Shown here: positions 43,498 to 52,631 of the stretch, one piece after another
Layout: each line of letters opens with the position of its first letter
Position numbering within the stretch: position 1 is the first letter of the stretch
Assembly (NCBI GenBank): GCA_024234435.1
Contig: JACKOF010000001.1
Coordinates: 1,736,001-1,800,000, forward strand
Direction: 5' to 3'
Source: Pseudomonadales bacterium
GTDB taxonomy: Bacteria; Pseudomonadota; Gammaproteobacteria; Pseudomonadales; Porticoccaceae
DNA: 64,000 bases
Notes under the pieces: generated by a model
The model's input: only the letters and a program-made list of their open reading frames with translations
Told to the model about the DNA's origin: nothing
Database searches by the model: none
Translations under genes and position numbers: made by a program

Positions 43498-44436
43498 TTA
43501 TTTGCTCAGGTCTAGAAAACCGGAAATCAGCACACCTACGTAGATTATCGTGCCATCTTTTGCCTGCTGAATAGCAGACAGAGGGGCCCTTAATGGCAAC
43601 TCTTTCTTACGGAAAGTTCTACCATTATCTTCGCTTATCAGAAATAGGCCGTTGTTCGCACCAATAATGACGGTACCATCATCAGTCACAAAACCGGTAT
43701 TGAGCGCATTAATAGTATTTGTTTCTATTTTCGTCCAGGAATCAGCATCATCGGAGGAGATATAAACATTACCACGCATGCCGTACACCAGAATGTCTTT
43801 ATTGGCCAATTCAAGAGCACCAAAAAAAGAACCTTCATAAGGTGACTCTAGCTCACTCCAGGTTTCGCCCATGTCGGCGGACATACCCATCGAGCCAGCC
43901 TCGCCGACAAGAAGTAAAATACCATTGGTTTCAATAACCTGCGAAATGTGCCAATCAAACCCTTCATATACGACTTCTTTCCGAGCCCAGGTAAGGCCCT
44001 GGTCACTGGATTCGAAATACATGCCAAAAGCGCCGTAAACAATAATGTTACCGTTGCTTAGAACATTTGCTCCCAATAGCGAATCTCCACCTGTACCTTC
44101 AAGGTCGATTCGATTCCAGGTATCGCCCCCATCAGCCGTGCGGAGTAAAACTCCACCATGCCCTGTGGCCACACCAATCTCAGTATTTAAAAACACAATT
44201 TTTGTCAGTGTTCTTGTAGTTGGCGCGTTAATCAGCGTAAGGGTTTGACCATCATCTTCTGAACGAATAATGACGCCCCTTTCCCCAACTGCAAAAAGCT
44301 CATCACCATTTCGGACGAGATCAAGCAGCATCATCCTTTCCGGGTGAACTACTTTATCTTGATCTGCCACTGCCCCGGAAATCGAGGTCAAAAAAATGGC
44401 CGCTGTCGCCAAACAACTTAATATGAATTTTTCCAC
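43498..44436 (-). CDS. YCF48/BNR-repeat beta-propeller, exported
   Basis: 312 residues from the GTG at 44434-44436 with GGAGGAG 7 nt upstream; the frame extends further but without a ribosome site. A signal peptide (FILSCLATAAIFLTSISGAVA-DQ) directs it to the periplasm. The body is a run of six or seven BNR-like blades with repeated S.D.G.TW / T.I / G..G..L patterns (for example SSDQGLTWARKE, SADMGETWSELE, SSDDADSWTKIE), as in YCF48/HCF136 assembly factors. In this cluster it may act as an assembly or docking factor for the MMPL pump or barrel; that role is inferred. Confidence 0.85.
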   Translation of the reverse strand: MEKFILSCLATAAIFLTSISGAVADQDKVVHPERMMLLDLVRNGDELFAVGERGVIIRSEDDGQTLTLINAPTTRTLTKIVFLNTEIGVATGHGGVLLRTADGGDTWNRIDLEGTGGDSLLGANVLSNGNIIVYGAFGMYFESSDQGLTWARKEVVYEGFDWHISQVIETNGILLLVGEAGSMGMSADMGETWSELESPYEGSFFGALELANKDILVYGMRGNVYISSDDADSWTKIETNTINALNTGFVTDDGTVIIGANNGLFLISEDNGRTFRKKELPLRAPLSAIQQAKDGTIIYVGVLISGFLDLSK

Positions 44437-44492
44437 GGCTATACTCCTCCCGCCAAATAACCCTATCGTGTAAAAAAGCAAATAGGTAAAAA

Positions 44493-44529
44493 CAAAAAAA
44501 AGACCCAGGCTTTTTCAAGCCTGAGTCTT
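44493..44529 (-). terminator. Rho-independent terminator inside module B
   Basis: On the minus strand: AAGACTCAGGCTT (44529-44517), a 4-nt GAAA loop, AAGCCTGGGTCTT (44512-44500), then further T residues to 44493. One G-T pair in the 13-bp stem. It follows the DUF1329 stop by 13 nt and precedes the YCF48-like GTG by 56 nt, so it should lower expression of the pump half relative to the DUF1302-DUF1329 half. Confidence 0.85.
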
Positions 44530-44541
44530 ACTACACCTAAA

Positions 44542-45900
44542 TTACCTTGTTCCTCTACGACGGATGGCACTAGTCTGGAAGTCGGCGTATCTGCCTTTTT
44601 GGTTGAACACGAGAGCAGGTTGCTTACGCTCATTATCTAGCTGACTGGCGATAAATGTGCCACTGACAAGATCATGCACCAACATAGCTCTATGAAACAT
44701 GACATCCGAATCGTAAACTTGCATTAGGGGGTCGGAGTAAACTCGCCATAAGTTATCGCGACTGTCATAGGCATCAGCCAAAACAACCATCCAGCTATCT
44801 TCATCGATATAGAAGTTCCGCGTTTTATAGATATGGGACATACCATCTTTCAGGGTCGCCTGAACCTCCCAAACACGGTGCAATTCGTAGCGCATCAAAT
44901 CCGACTTCAGATGCCCTTTATCCAGCATATCGTCATACTTCAGCTTAGTATCACTCAACTTATAGGCGTTGTAGGGGATATACATCTCTTTCTTGCCAAC
45001 AAGCTTCCAGTCATACCGATCCAATGCGCCAAAAAATCCCCACCAGTCATCAGTAATACGCATGCCCTCGGTGCCATCATCAATATTGTCATAGGCTAGA
45101 TCCGGTGCTCGGCGTACCCGACGCTGCCCGGCATTATAGATCCAGGCTCGACGTAACCCCTTATTCCTGTCAATCGTGTCATGTACAAGATAAATGGTTC
45201 CCACCAATGTTGCAGGGGCATCATATTGTCCAAAATAGTAGAAGAGGTCATTATTATCTTTGATTTTATCCATATTCGGCGTCTGGATTACATTTTGACA
45301 ATATCCGACCCTGTAATAACCACCGCCCGGTTGAACGGGTAACCAGTCCGCACATTGATCAAAACCGCCATACCAGTGCAACATATTGTTGTACATGACC
45401 TCTATGCCTGTTTTGGGTATCGGGAAGGGAATACCGGGCTGGCTATAGCCTTCCAAAGATTCTCCATCAACACTCGTTTTTGTCGCTAACTCCTTAGTAT
45501 GGTCATACACCGCTTGTGGATTAGCAAAAGTACGATGACTCTTGTAAACCGGCAACTTAAATGTGTCCGGGTACTGTTTCATCATCGCGATCATACCGGC
45601 ATTCAACTTGTCCTCGTATTGCTCGTAGTTACTGGCATCAATCACAAACAAAGGCTTCTCACCGGCAAACGGATCGATGTAGCCCTGTTCCGGAGTCCAG
45701 CCAGCGGGTGGCTCTGTCATACCACCGTCCCAGGCTGGAATAGTACCGTCGGCATTACCCGCCTTAATTGCGCCAACAGGCGTCAACTCGTTACCCAGCT
45801 TGGCAATTTCCTCAGGAGACGCACCGGCGAAAGCACCGGAGGCCAGGCCTACCGCGCTTAAGGTGGCGCCTATCAGCGCCATTTTCTTAATCATCTTCAT
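44542..45900 (-). CDS. DUF1329 protein of envelope module B
   Basis: 452 residues with a signal peptide (about 1-25, cut near AFA-GA). Conserved segments: LGNELTPVGAIKAGNADGTIPAWDGGM, GIPFPIPKTGIEVMYN, RRAWIYNAGQRRVRRAPDLAYDNIDDGTEGM, MYIPYNAYKLSD and FYIDEDSWMVVLADAYDSRDNLWR. The family is periplasmic and has a LolB-like predicted fold. AGGAAGG is 5 nt before the ATG. It follows the DUF1302 gene by 24 nt and ends at a terminator, giving a tight two-gene unit. I infer a lipid-binding carrier working with the DUF1302 outer-membrane barrel. Confidence 0.94.
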   Translation of the reverse strand: MKMIKKMALIGATLSAVGLASGAFAGASPEEIAKLGNELTPVGAIKAGNADGTIPAWDGGMTEPPAGWTPEQGYIDPFAGEKPLFVIDASNYEQYEDKLNAGMIAMMKQYPDTFKLPVYKSHRTFANPQAVYDHTKELATKTSVDGESLEGYSQPGIPFPIPKTGIEVMYNNMLHWYGGFDQCADWLPVQPGGGYYRVGYCQNVIQTPNMDKIKDNNDLFYYFGQYDAPATLVGTIYLVHDTIDRNKGLRRAWIYNAGQRRVRRAPDLAYDNIDDGTEGMRITDDWWGFFGALDRYDWKLVGKKEMYIPYNAYKLSDTKLKYDDMLDKGHLKSDLMRYELHRVWEVQATLKDGMSHIYKTRNFYIDEDSWMVVLADAYDSRDNLWRVYSDPLMQVYDSDVMFHRAMLVHDLVSGTFIASQLDNERKQPALVFNQKGRYADFQTSAIRRRGTR

Positions 45901-45924
45901 TTTAACCTTCCTAAATTCTATGTC

Positions 45925-47847
45925 TTAAAAAGTCACGCCAAAGGTAACGGAATAGAAGTCACGGTCACGCAGAGTATCGAAGTCCGCATTGTCACCAAAG
46001 ATGGCATAGTTGAAATCAACGGTGTACTTCTTGAAGTATTCAAACTTCAGCCCCAAGTTGATAGCAGTACGATCTTCGAGAATGGCGTTGTCGACAGAAT
46101 AACCTTCAACATCGTGCGACCAGAACAGGCTGGGGAACATAGTCAAACCATTCAGCAACACATTGTTGTATTGGAGTCGCAAGCTAGCACGGTAACCCCA
46201 GGCAAAATTGGTGGTATAGCCGCCTGCGTCGTCACAACCGCCGTTATTTCGAGCCGATGCACAAAGACTACTGGTATTCCCATAGCCTACATTTGGCCCG
46301 GCCCCCCATTGGAAACCACGGTTATAACGGTGAGACCCATCTTTATTACTGATATCAAGGTCATTCCACTGCCAGGCAGCTTCGGCAACAAAGAGATACT
46401 GATCTTCACCAAAAATACCGCCAAAGATATCTTTGCCCACTTTCAATGCATTAATTTGGAACTGGGTTTTATCCGTTAGGTCGTATCCGTGGTAAATCGT
46501 CGGATTATTCTCTGAGCGCCCCTCGATAGCGGCCTGCGTCACCAGCGCGCCGACTTCAGCGGCCAATGGGCCGGCTCCAAAAGAGCTATTCAACAGGTCA
46601 TTGCCATCCAGCTGAGCTGGTACATCTTTATGGTGAGTCAACTCAGCAGAGACAGACCAACCCCAAGGGTTACCCGCATAGCTGATACCGAAGATCTCGA
46701 CATCTTCCACATATTCCCAAAGAGAGTTAAAGCTCACACCAGTACCCATACCCATAGACGGGTTGGTATTGGGATTTCCGTCATCAATCGCAAAAGCCAA
46801 GCCCAGAGTTGACGTACGCATATGAATTTGCGCAGCATAGAAACCAATTTCGGCATCAGTAAACTCTGGACGCCAGTAGTACGCAATACCAAACTGTCCA
46901 TCATCATCCGGCGCATCAACATCAATCGTTCCATAATAAGCTGGAGCAACCACACCAGCAGGCCCTGATCCTCCTGGAACCAGAGTAATGGCGCTACCAC
47001 ATGCATTAGGACTGCGCGTTAGGTTACCAACCGCTGCACTCCAGTAGTTACCACAACCCGCTTCAATGGGCGTTTCACGCCATTTCCACTGATAGAAGGC
47101 TTCAATAGTATCGCCATTAGGCAAATCCAGGCTGGCGGAGATCATCTCTGTTGGGAGGAATACCTCTTTCAGTTCAGCACCGGGTTTGCGAAATGAAGGC
47201 ACATCAATCGGCACCATAACATTCACACCCTGAAAGTATAAACTTTCACCCCAGTTCAGCACCTGCTTACCAACGCGCACCTGAAGAGCACTGTCACCGA
47301 TATAAAAGTTACCGTAAACAAAGGCATCCAGAATTGAGGTGCCATCAAACCGCAACTCCTGATCAAAACCATCGTCAGACAGCGGTTCGCGATCTGTACT
47401 GGTGTCACCATTTAGCGCAAAGTTATTGAAACCATTTGGCTGGTTACCGTAATTCACATCTTCTTCGTTCAGGGTGTAGTCATACCAGGCTTTGGCACGC
47501 AGTAGGCCGCCCCAGTTATCTTTACTAAATTCTACTTCGGTAATAACTTTGGCCAAGGTAGAAAAACGATCGCCTTTATCGTAGTTAAGGTTACCCTCGT
47601 CGACAACATTCGGCTGATAGCCATCAGGTTTTCCGGTGAGAGCACCATTTTGAGGACTGTACAAGCCCTTATCCTGCCTCTGTGCCCGGATGCTGGTACC
47701 TACCGATATACTGGTGGTCCAGACTGCATTGACACCACCGATTTGAAATTCTGTAACAGCAAGTGCATCACTTGCTATCCCCCCGACCAGTGCTGCAGCA
47801 AGTGCATTTGCTGCTACAACGGACTTAGCTAGACGCTTTCGCACCAT
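45925..47847 (-). CDS. DUF1302 outer-membrane barrel protein of envelope module B
   Basis: 640 residues from the ATG at 47845-47847 with GGAGAGG 4 nt upstream. The 38-residue signal (ANALAAALVGGIASDALA) is followed by many amphipathic strands, a paired FQIGGVNAVWTTSISVGTS start, VRVGKQVLNWGESLYFQGVN (the DUF1302 signature) and a terminal aromatic (SVTFGVTF), typical of outer-membrane barrels. Four cysteines in two loops (CGNYW...ACGS and CASARNNGGCD) may form disulfides outside. First gene of module B. The region upstream (47848-48192) must carry the promoter. Confidence 0.92.
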   Translation of the reverse strand: MVRKRLAKSVVAANALAAALVGGIASDALAVTEFQIGGVNAVWTTSISVGTSIRAQRQDKGLYSPQNGALTGKPDGYQPNVVDEGNLNYDKGDRFSTLAKVITEVEFSKDNWGGLLRAKAWYDYTLNEEDVNYGNQPNGFNNFALNGDTSTDREPLSDDGFDQELRFDGTSILDAFVYGNFYIGDSALQVRVGKQVLNWGESLYFQGVNVMVPIDVPSFRKPGAELKEVFLPTEMISASLDLPNGDTIEAFYQWKWRETPIEAGCGNYWSAAVGNLTRSPNACGSAITLVPGGSGPAGVVAPAYYGTIDVDAPDDDGQFGIAYYWRPEFTDAEIGFYAAQIHMRTSTLGLAFAIDDGNPNTNPSMGMGTGVSFNSLWEYVEDVEIFGISYAGNPWGWSVSAELTHHKDVPAQLDGNDLLNSSFGAGPLAAEVGALVTQAAIEGRSENNPTIYHGYDLTDKTQFQINALKVGKDIFGGIFGEDQYLFVAEAAWQWNDLDISNKDGSHRYNRGFQWGAGPNVGYGNTSSLCASARNNGGCDDAGGYTTNFAWGYRASLRLQYNNVLLNGLTMFPSLFWSHDVEGYSVDNAILEDRTAINLGLKFEYFKKYTVDFNYAIFGDNADFDTLRDRDFYSVTFGVTF

Positions 47848-48192
47848 AGTTCCTCTCCTATTATTACTGTTAATCATTAATTATTTGTTGTTTGCTTTAT
47901 TCTGTAAAAAACCTGTTTTACTTATTGTCAGTCCCTTTCGTCTCTGGCCAGCATTCTGCGTGCTGGTTGTTACTTCTTTGTTACTACCGTTGCGGCCTTC
48001 AGAATCAAACTGACACAGCTGGCCTCAACGTTACGGTAAGGCACAAAATAAAAGTACGATACCTTACTAATCGCATTAGCCTAACCGACAAACATCAAGA
48101 GTACAAGAAATAGCTTACTCCTCCCTATTAGTCGCGGTCGCAGCGTTACCTTTCTACACACAACAAGCCGCACGAATCAAATAGCCGAAGCA
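47848..48192. other. Intergenic region upstream of module B
   Basis: 345 nt between the DUF1302 start and the gpsA stop, both on the minus strand. A short hairpin (CCAGCA 47948-47953 with TGCTGG 47961-47966) lies in it without a T-run. A 73-codon plus-strand frame (47892-48113) has no ribosome site and I do not accept it. The module B promoter is expected here, but I could not settle on boxes. Confidence 0.4.
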
Positions 48193-49194
48193 CTAACCAG
48201 ACTGAGACTCAGCCCTGGCCTCGGTACGCAACAGTCCCCTGAAAGCATATTTGGCCTTTGTTTCTTTATTAATGACCTGATAAACCTCAGCAGCAATAGG
48301 CATTTCTATCTGATACTGCCTGGCGAATTTCATCACTGTTGGAGCGCTTTTAACACCCTCGGCCACCATAAACATGTCAGTGGTTATGTCGTCAATGCAG
48401 CGCCCTCTGCCCAGCTCGAAACCCACAGTGCGATTCCTGCTTTGCTCGCTGGTACAGGTTGCCAGCAGATCACCCATGCCTGCCAACCCGGAAAAAGTAG
48501 CGGCTTCGCCTCCCATGGCAACGCCCAGCCTGGAAATCTCAGCAAGACCACGGGTGATAATTGCGGCACGGGTATTATCTCCGGCACCTAGACCATCGCC
48601 CATACCTGCGGCAATCGCGATAATATTTTTAAGTACACCCCCCAGCTCACAACCAATCACATCATGATTGGTATAGACACGAAACAGTCCACTGTGAAAA
48701 ATGCGTTGTACCACCTTAACGATAGCCGCATCTTTCATGGCAATGACACTGGCCGCCGCAGAGCCAGACATGATTTCCCGCGCCAGATTAGGGCCGGTTA
48801 AAATACCTACCGGGTGACCGGGCAATACTTCCTGCACAATCTCGCTCATTCTCATGCCTGTTGATACCTCCAGCCCTTTAGTAAGGCTGATAACTGGCAC
48901 CCAGGGACGTATATTGGGTTTGATATTCTCCAATACCGCACGAAAACTCTGGGAAGGTATCCCCATCACGATCAGATCTGTACCCGATACGGCTTCCTCC
49001 AGGCTTTCGGTAGCTCTTAACGTTTTATGTAACGATGCGCCAGGCAGATATTTATTATTGGTATGAAATTGATTAATTTCGTGAACGGTTTCTCCATCTC
49101 GAGCCCAGAGCACCACATTGGCGTTTCGCGCCACAAGCGACGCCACCGTGGTACCCCATGAGCCACCACCAAGCACACTGACATTAAAACGCAT
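48193..49194 (-). CDS. gpsA: NAD(P)+-dependent glycerol-3-phosphate dehydrogenase
   Basis: 333 residues from the ATG at 49192-49194, preceded by GGGGG and directly followed by the FNVSVLGGGSWGTTVA nucleotide-binding start; the frame extends 16 codons further upstream without family similarity. Other motifs: SLTKGLEV, GPNLAREI and the catalytic-lysine region LGGVLKNIIAIAAGM. It reduces dihydroxyacetone phosphate to sn-glycerol-3-phosphate, the backbone for phospholipids and triacylglycerol. The gene lies 90 nt downstream of plsB, which uses its product, so the two are probably coexpressed. Confidence 0.96.
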   Translation of the reverse strand: MRFNVSVLGGGSWGTTVASLVARNANVVLWARDGETVHEINQFHTNNKYLPGASLHKTLRATESLEEAVSGTDLIVMGIPSQSFRAVLENIKPNIRPWVPVISLTKGLEVSTGMRMSEIVQEVLPGHPVGILTGPNLAREIMSGSAAASVIAMKDAAIVKVVQRIFHSGLFRVYTNHDVIGCELGGVLKNIIAIAAGMGDGLGAGDNTRAAIITRGLAEISRLGVAMGGEAATFSGLAGMGDLLATCTSEQSRNRTVGFELGRGRCIDDITTDMFMVAEGVKSAPTVMKFARQYQIEMPIAAEVYQVINKETKAKYAFRGLLRTEARAESQSG

Positions 49195-49284
49195 TCCACT
49201 ACCCCCAACTGAACAACCCAACACTTGAGAATGCTGGATCAAATAACAAACTTCGGTACAAAAACAGTTACCCTATTATCTGTG

Positions 49285-51648
49285 TTATATATGCCCCTGC
49301 ACGGCCAGCGACAATGCTTTCTCATACCTTCTGGCATCAGAAATAGAGGCAAGAATACGTGTATTCGCCCGCAGCTCCAACAGCTCGTTGTAAAGAGCCT
49401 GCCGCTCTTCTTTAACCGGCGAACCAACCCCCAGCAAGTTTTTCCCCCTGGCAATTTTCACTGCATTTTCAAAGTAATTCTGCGAGACAGATTCTTCACA
49501 ATGAATGCGCTGCTGCAAAACCCCCTGTTTACCCAGAGCCAGACTCTGTTTGATCAGCGCGTTTATATCCACCTCTCCTTCTTCCGGCACCATGATCAAT
49601 GCCCGGGCAAACACCAGGTAAGCTTCAATAAAGGGCCTCAGGGTACCGTGGCCTATCAATATATCCATTGTCGGTAACATTTTGCGTATCGCCTCCCGAC
49701 CATCCATAACCATCTCACGCCAGTCTTTTATTCGCTTGTCAAACTGACCTTCCAGCAATGTCAGAAACTGCTCGGACCCCTCAAAGAAAAATTCATATTT
49801 CATCAGATCCCGTATGCGAAGTGCTTCCTGACGAAACTCTTCAATAGCACCGTCACCACTGCTTTTTACAGCCATCAGAGCCAGCTCGCCTATTGCTCCT
49901 GTAATAAAGAACTGAATCAGTCCGTTGCGGTAGTAGGCTGCAATTCTTGCTCCGCCATAAGGAATCATGTAAAGCACATCAATCCCTTCTTCCGTAATAT
50001 TAATCACTCCGGTGGCGGCCAACTGATCCAGGAACTTCTGAAGTATTTCCGGTGTAATGTTTTTTGCTTCTTCCGTCATGGGGAATTGATAAATCGCAAC
50101 AAAAGCCAGCAAACGATTTATTTCATTGGTGAACTGCGAAATGGAAATTGCACGATGCCCCTGCTCCAGCAATACAAAGCATATCAGCGAGTTAACGGTA
50201 ATCGGGGTAACATTGTTAACATCCACCGCCAGATCAAAACCCAATTTCTGCATTTCCCACCTCTCCATAGTGGGACAGGGGGAGGCCGAATGAACGTAAT
50301 CACTGACCTTTATACCTTTACCAAACCTGATATGAATCTTGCCGTGAGGGTTTTTCAGCCCCTTCAGGTACTGCATGAACCAGAAAGCTGACTCCGGCCT
50401 CTTGTCCCCACCAGCCTGCAAGTCATCGTAATCATAAACTTCTGGAATCTGGTCGTAGACAATGGAGATCGGCATGATCACCAGATCAGTATCGTCTTCC
50501 CGCAAGTAAGAGCTGATCACATAGTTGATAAGACCAAATCGGGGAGGCATTAATTTGCCGGTTCGAGAACGCGTTCCCTCTAGTGACCACATGAGCGGAA
50601 ATCGCTTTTCCCCCAGATAATCAATGTAGTTTTTAAAAACTGCCTTATAGACTTCGTCACTACCGAACGTTCGCCGGATCAGGATAGCACCCGCTTTTCG
50701 CAGCATCGCTCCCAACCCCATAAAGCCCATATTAATACCGCCAAAAGTATGTACCGGTGGCAGGTTCATATCGTGAAAAAATGTGTACAGGAGGAAGCCG
50801 TCCACATGGGATTTGTGCGTAAATACAAACGCCATAGGACGATCGGCAAGGAGCTCGTGAACCCGGTCTATATCTTCCTTAAGAAAATCCAGTTGTTCAT
50901 CAAATCCTCGGGTGTACATAAACCGACCGAGCGCTGCCACCAGATCCAGTCCTTCTGGCGTGGGCGTCGCGGCCATTTCCTTCAAGCAAGCGGCTGCTTC
51001 CTCTCGAATCTCGTCAAATCCTTTTTTCGACGACTGGCTGATTTCCTCAAGCGCCTCTTTCAATTGAGGCCGACCCAGAACCTCTTCGTCAATCATCCTG
51101 GGAATCTTGTAGCGAGCGCCCTTGATACCACGTTCCGTGCGCTCCAGCGCCAATAATGCAAGTTTGGCAATATAGCGAGGCAGGTCCACATCTCGCGGCT
51201 TACTTTTGAAACGTTTATCTATTTCATCCTGAGACGCCCCTTTAGCTACAACTATTTCATAAGGGCTGGCATTCTTTTTTTTCAGATAATTTTTCAACTG
51301 CAGCTTTTGGCGAACAAGGCCCGGAGTCCAGCCAAACCAAGGAATGGCATCAACCAAGGATGCCGCTATATTCTCTTTTGCCAGGGGATTCGACCACCAG
51401 GTAACCCGTAAAGGAATGAAATACTGTTGCTTATCTTCGGCAAGAATTTTTTTAATTGCATGACCATTTTGCGCTGGAGTTTTTCCGGACCGAAGCGAGA
51501 GATGAACAATGCGCGCATCAGGCACCGGACAATGTTCCCGAATATAATCTTCAAGTAACTGTTTTTCCATGCCCGTTTCAACATCAAGCAGAAAAACAAT
51601 CTCTCCGGCAAATTTTTTTGGCCAGACATTCTTCAATCTTTTTGCCAT
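49285..51648 (-). CDS. plsB: Glycerol-3-phosphate acyltransferase PlsB-like
   Basis: 787 residues from the ATG at 51646-51648, with AGGTG 6 nt upstream; upstream ATGs lie too close to that site. It is a large PlsB-type acyltransferase: an N-terminal region of ~260 residues, then motif I THKSHVDG (HX4D, near residue 278), GAILIRR (motif II), SLEGTRSRTGK (motif III) and VIMPISIVYDQIP (motif IV). It transfers an acyl group to sn-glycerol-3-phosphate at the inner membrane, the first step of glycerolipid synthesis. Placed between gpsA, which makes its substrate, and the storage-lipid operon. Confidence 0.93.
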   Translation of the reverse strand: MAKRLKNVWPKKFAGEIVFLLDVETGMEKQLLEDYIREHCPVPDARIVHLSLRSGKTPAQNGHAIKKILAEDKQQYFIPLRVTWWSNPLAKENIAASLVDAIPWFGWTPGLVRQKLQLKNYLKKKNASPYEIVVAKGASQDEIDKRFKSKPRDVDLPRYIAKLALLALERTERGIKGARYKIPRMIDEEVLGRPQLKEALEEISQSSKKGFDEIREEAAACLKEMAATPTPEGLDLVAALGRFMYTRGFDEQLDFLKEDIDRVHELLADRPMAFVFTHKSHVDGFLLYTFFHDMNLPPVHTFGGINMGFMGLGAMLRKAGAILIRRTFGSDEVYKAVFKNYIDYLGEKRFPLMWSLEGTRSRTGKLMPPRFGLINYVISSYLREDDTDLVIMPISIVYDQIPEVYDYDDLQAGGDKRPESAFWFMQYLKGLKNPHGKIHIRFGKGIKVSDYVHSASPCPTMERWEMQKLGFDLAVDVNNVTPITVNSLICFVLLEQGHRAISISQFTNEINRLLAFVAIYQFPMTEEAKNITPEILQKFLDQLAATGVINITEEGIDVLYMIPYGGARIAAYYRNGLIQFFITGAIGELALMAVKSSGDGAIEEFRQEALRIRDLMKYEFFFEGSEQFLTLLEGQFDKRIKDWREMVMDGREAIRKMLPTMDILIGHGTLRPFIEAYLVFARALIMVPEEGEVDINALIKQSLALGKQGVLQQRIHCEESVSQNYFENAVKIARGKNLLGVGSPVKEERQALYNELLELRANTRILASISDARRYEKALSLAVQGHI

Positions 51649-51797
51649 TACCATCACCTGGTTATTTTTTTTATATGTGGCGTGTGCATACACCTGCCAA
51701 ACAACTCTACACCCTTATTTTTTCAATCACATTGAGCAAGGACAAATCTTGATTGCGATAAAAGCAAAATAACGGCATAAACCTCTACAGCTTGATT

Positions 51798-52631
51798 TTA
51801 CTCCCTGTCCGTTAACCAGTTTTCAATATCAGCAAACACTTCGTACTTTTCCTCTTCAAGAAAGATTTCATGATAAAGGCCATCGTAAACTTTCAATGTT
51901 TTGTCGGATGAAGACACCCGCTCATAAAGAGTTTCAGAGCCATCCGGCGAGGCAAGCAGGTCACCACCACCATGCATAACAAAAATGGGAAGCGTTATTT
52001 CAGAGGCCCGACGCAATCCACGATTGGCCGCATTGACAATTTCAGCCAGCAATCTCGCTGTTGCTTTACCCCTGTAAACAAGAGGATCGTTTTCATAGGC
52101 AAAAACGACTTCAGGGTCGCGGCTGACAGCTTCACCTTCGAGTTTAATAAGAGGCACCTTGGGGCACACGACTGAAAAAAACTTTAATACTTGCTGCTGT
52201 ATCGGACTGATTACCTGCCCAACAGAAAGAGCCGCGCCGGATAACAGGCACCCCGCCAATCTTTCCTGATGCTTGAGCAGGTAATTAACGCTAATGGCTC
52301 CCCCCATGCTATGACCGACGAGGAAAACCTTTTTACCAGGAAGATCCTTTGCTGCCCTGTCTACAAACTGATCCAAAGCAGTTACAAAATCATCAAACCG
52401 ATTGACATAGCCTCTCTGACCTTCGGATCTGCCATGCCCCTCGTGATCCAGCGCATAAACAGCGTAGCCTTTGTCAGTAAAGTATTCCACAAAGGGCAAG
52501 TAACGGTTACTGTGCTCCCCCAGCCCGTGAGCAATCAGCAATACTGCCCTGACTTCATCATCAGGGAGCCAGCACTGGGTATACAGCTTTTTGCCATTAC
52601 CTGAGAGCAATGTACCTGTTTGATGGTTCAT
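51798..52631 (-). CDS. Monoacylglycerol-lipase-like alpha/beta hydrolase
   Basis: 277 residues of the Hydrolase_4/lysophospholipase group: oxyanion AHGLGEHSNRY, the DHEGHGRSEGQRG segment, nucleophile elbow GHSMGG (Ser near 116), Asp in GGGDLLASPDG and His in YHEIFLE. The family cleaves the last acyl group from monoacylglycerols or lysophospholipids. Its ATG overlaps the TAA of the patatin gene (TAATG), so translation is coupled. It is the last gene of the storage-lipid operon; 149 nt separate it from plsB. Confidence 0.9.
   Translation of the reverse strand: MNHQTGTLLSGNGKKLYTQCWLPDDEVRAVLLIAHGLGEHSNRYLPFVEYFTDKGYAVYALDHEGHGRSEGQRGYVNRFDDFVTALDQFVDRAAKDLPGKKVFLVGHSMGGAISVNYLLKHQERLAGCLLSGAALSVGQVISPIQQQVLKFFSVVCPKVPLIKLEGEAVSRDPEVVFAYENDPLVYRGKATARLLAEIVNAANRGLRRASEITLPIFVMHGGGDLLASPDGSETLYERVSSSDKTLKVYDGLYHEIFLEEEKYEVFADIENWLTDRE

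Noticed and set aside
47892..48113. 73-codon plus-strand frame upstream of module B
   Set aside because: No ribosome site, no recognisable family, and it would occupy the place where the module B promoter is needed.
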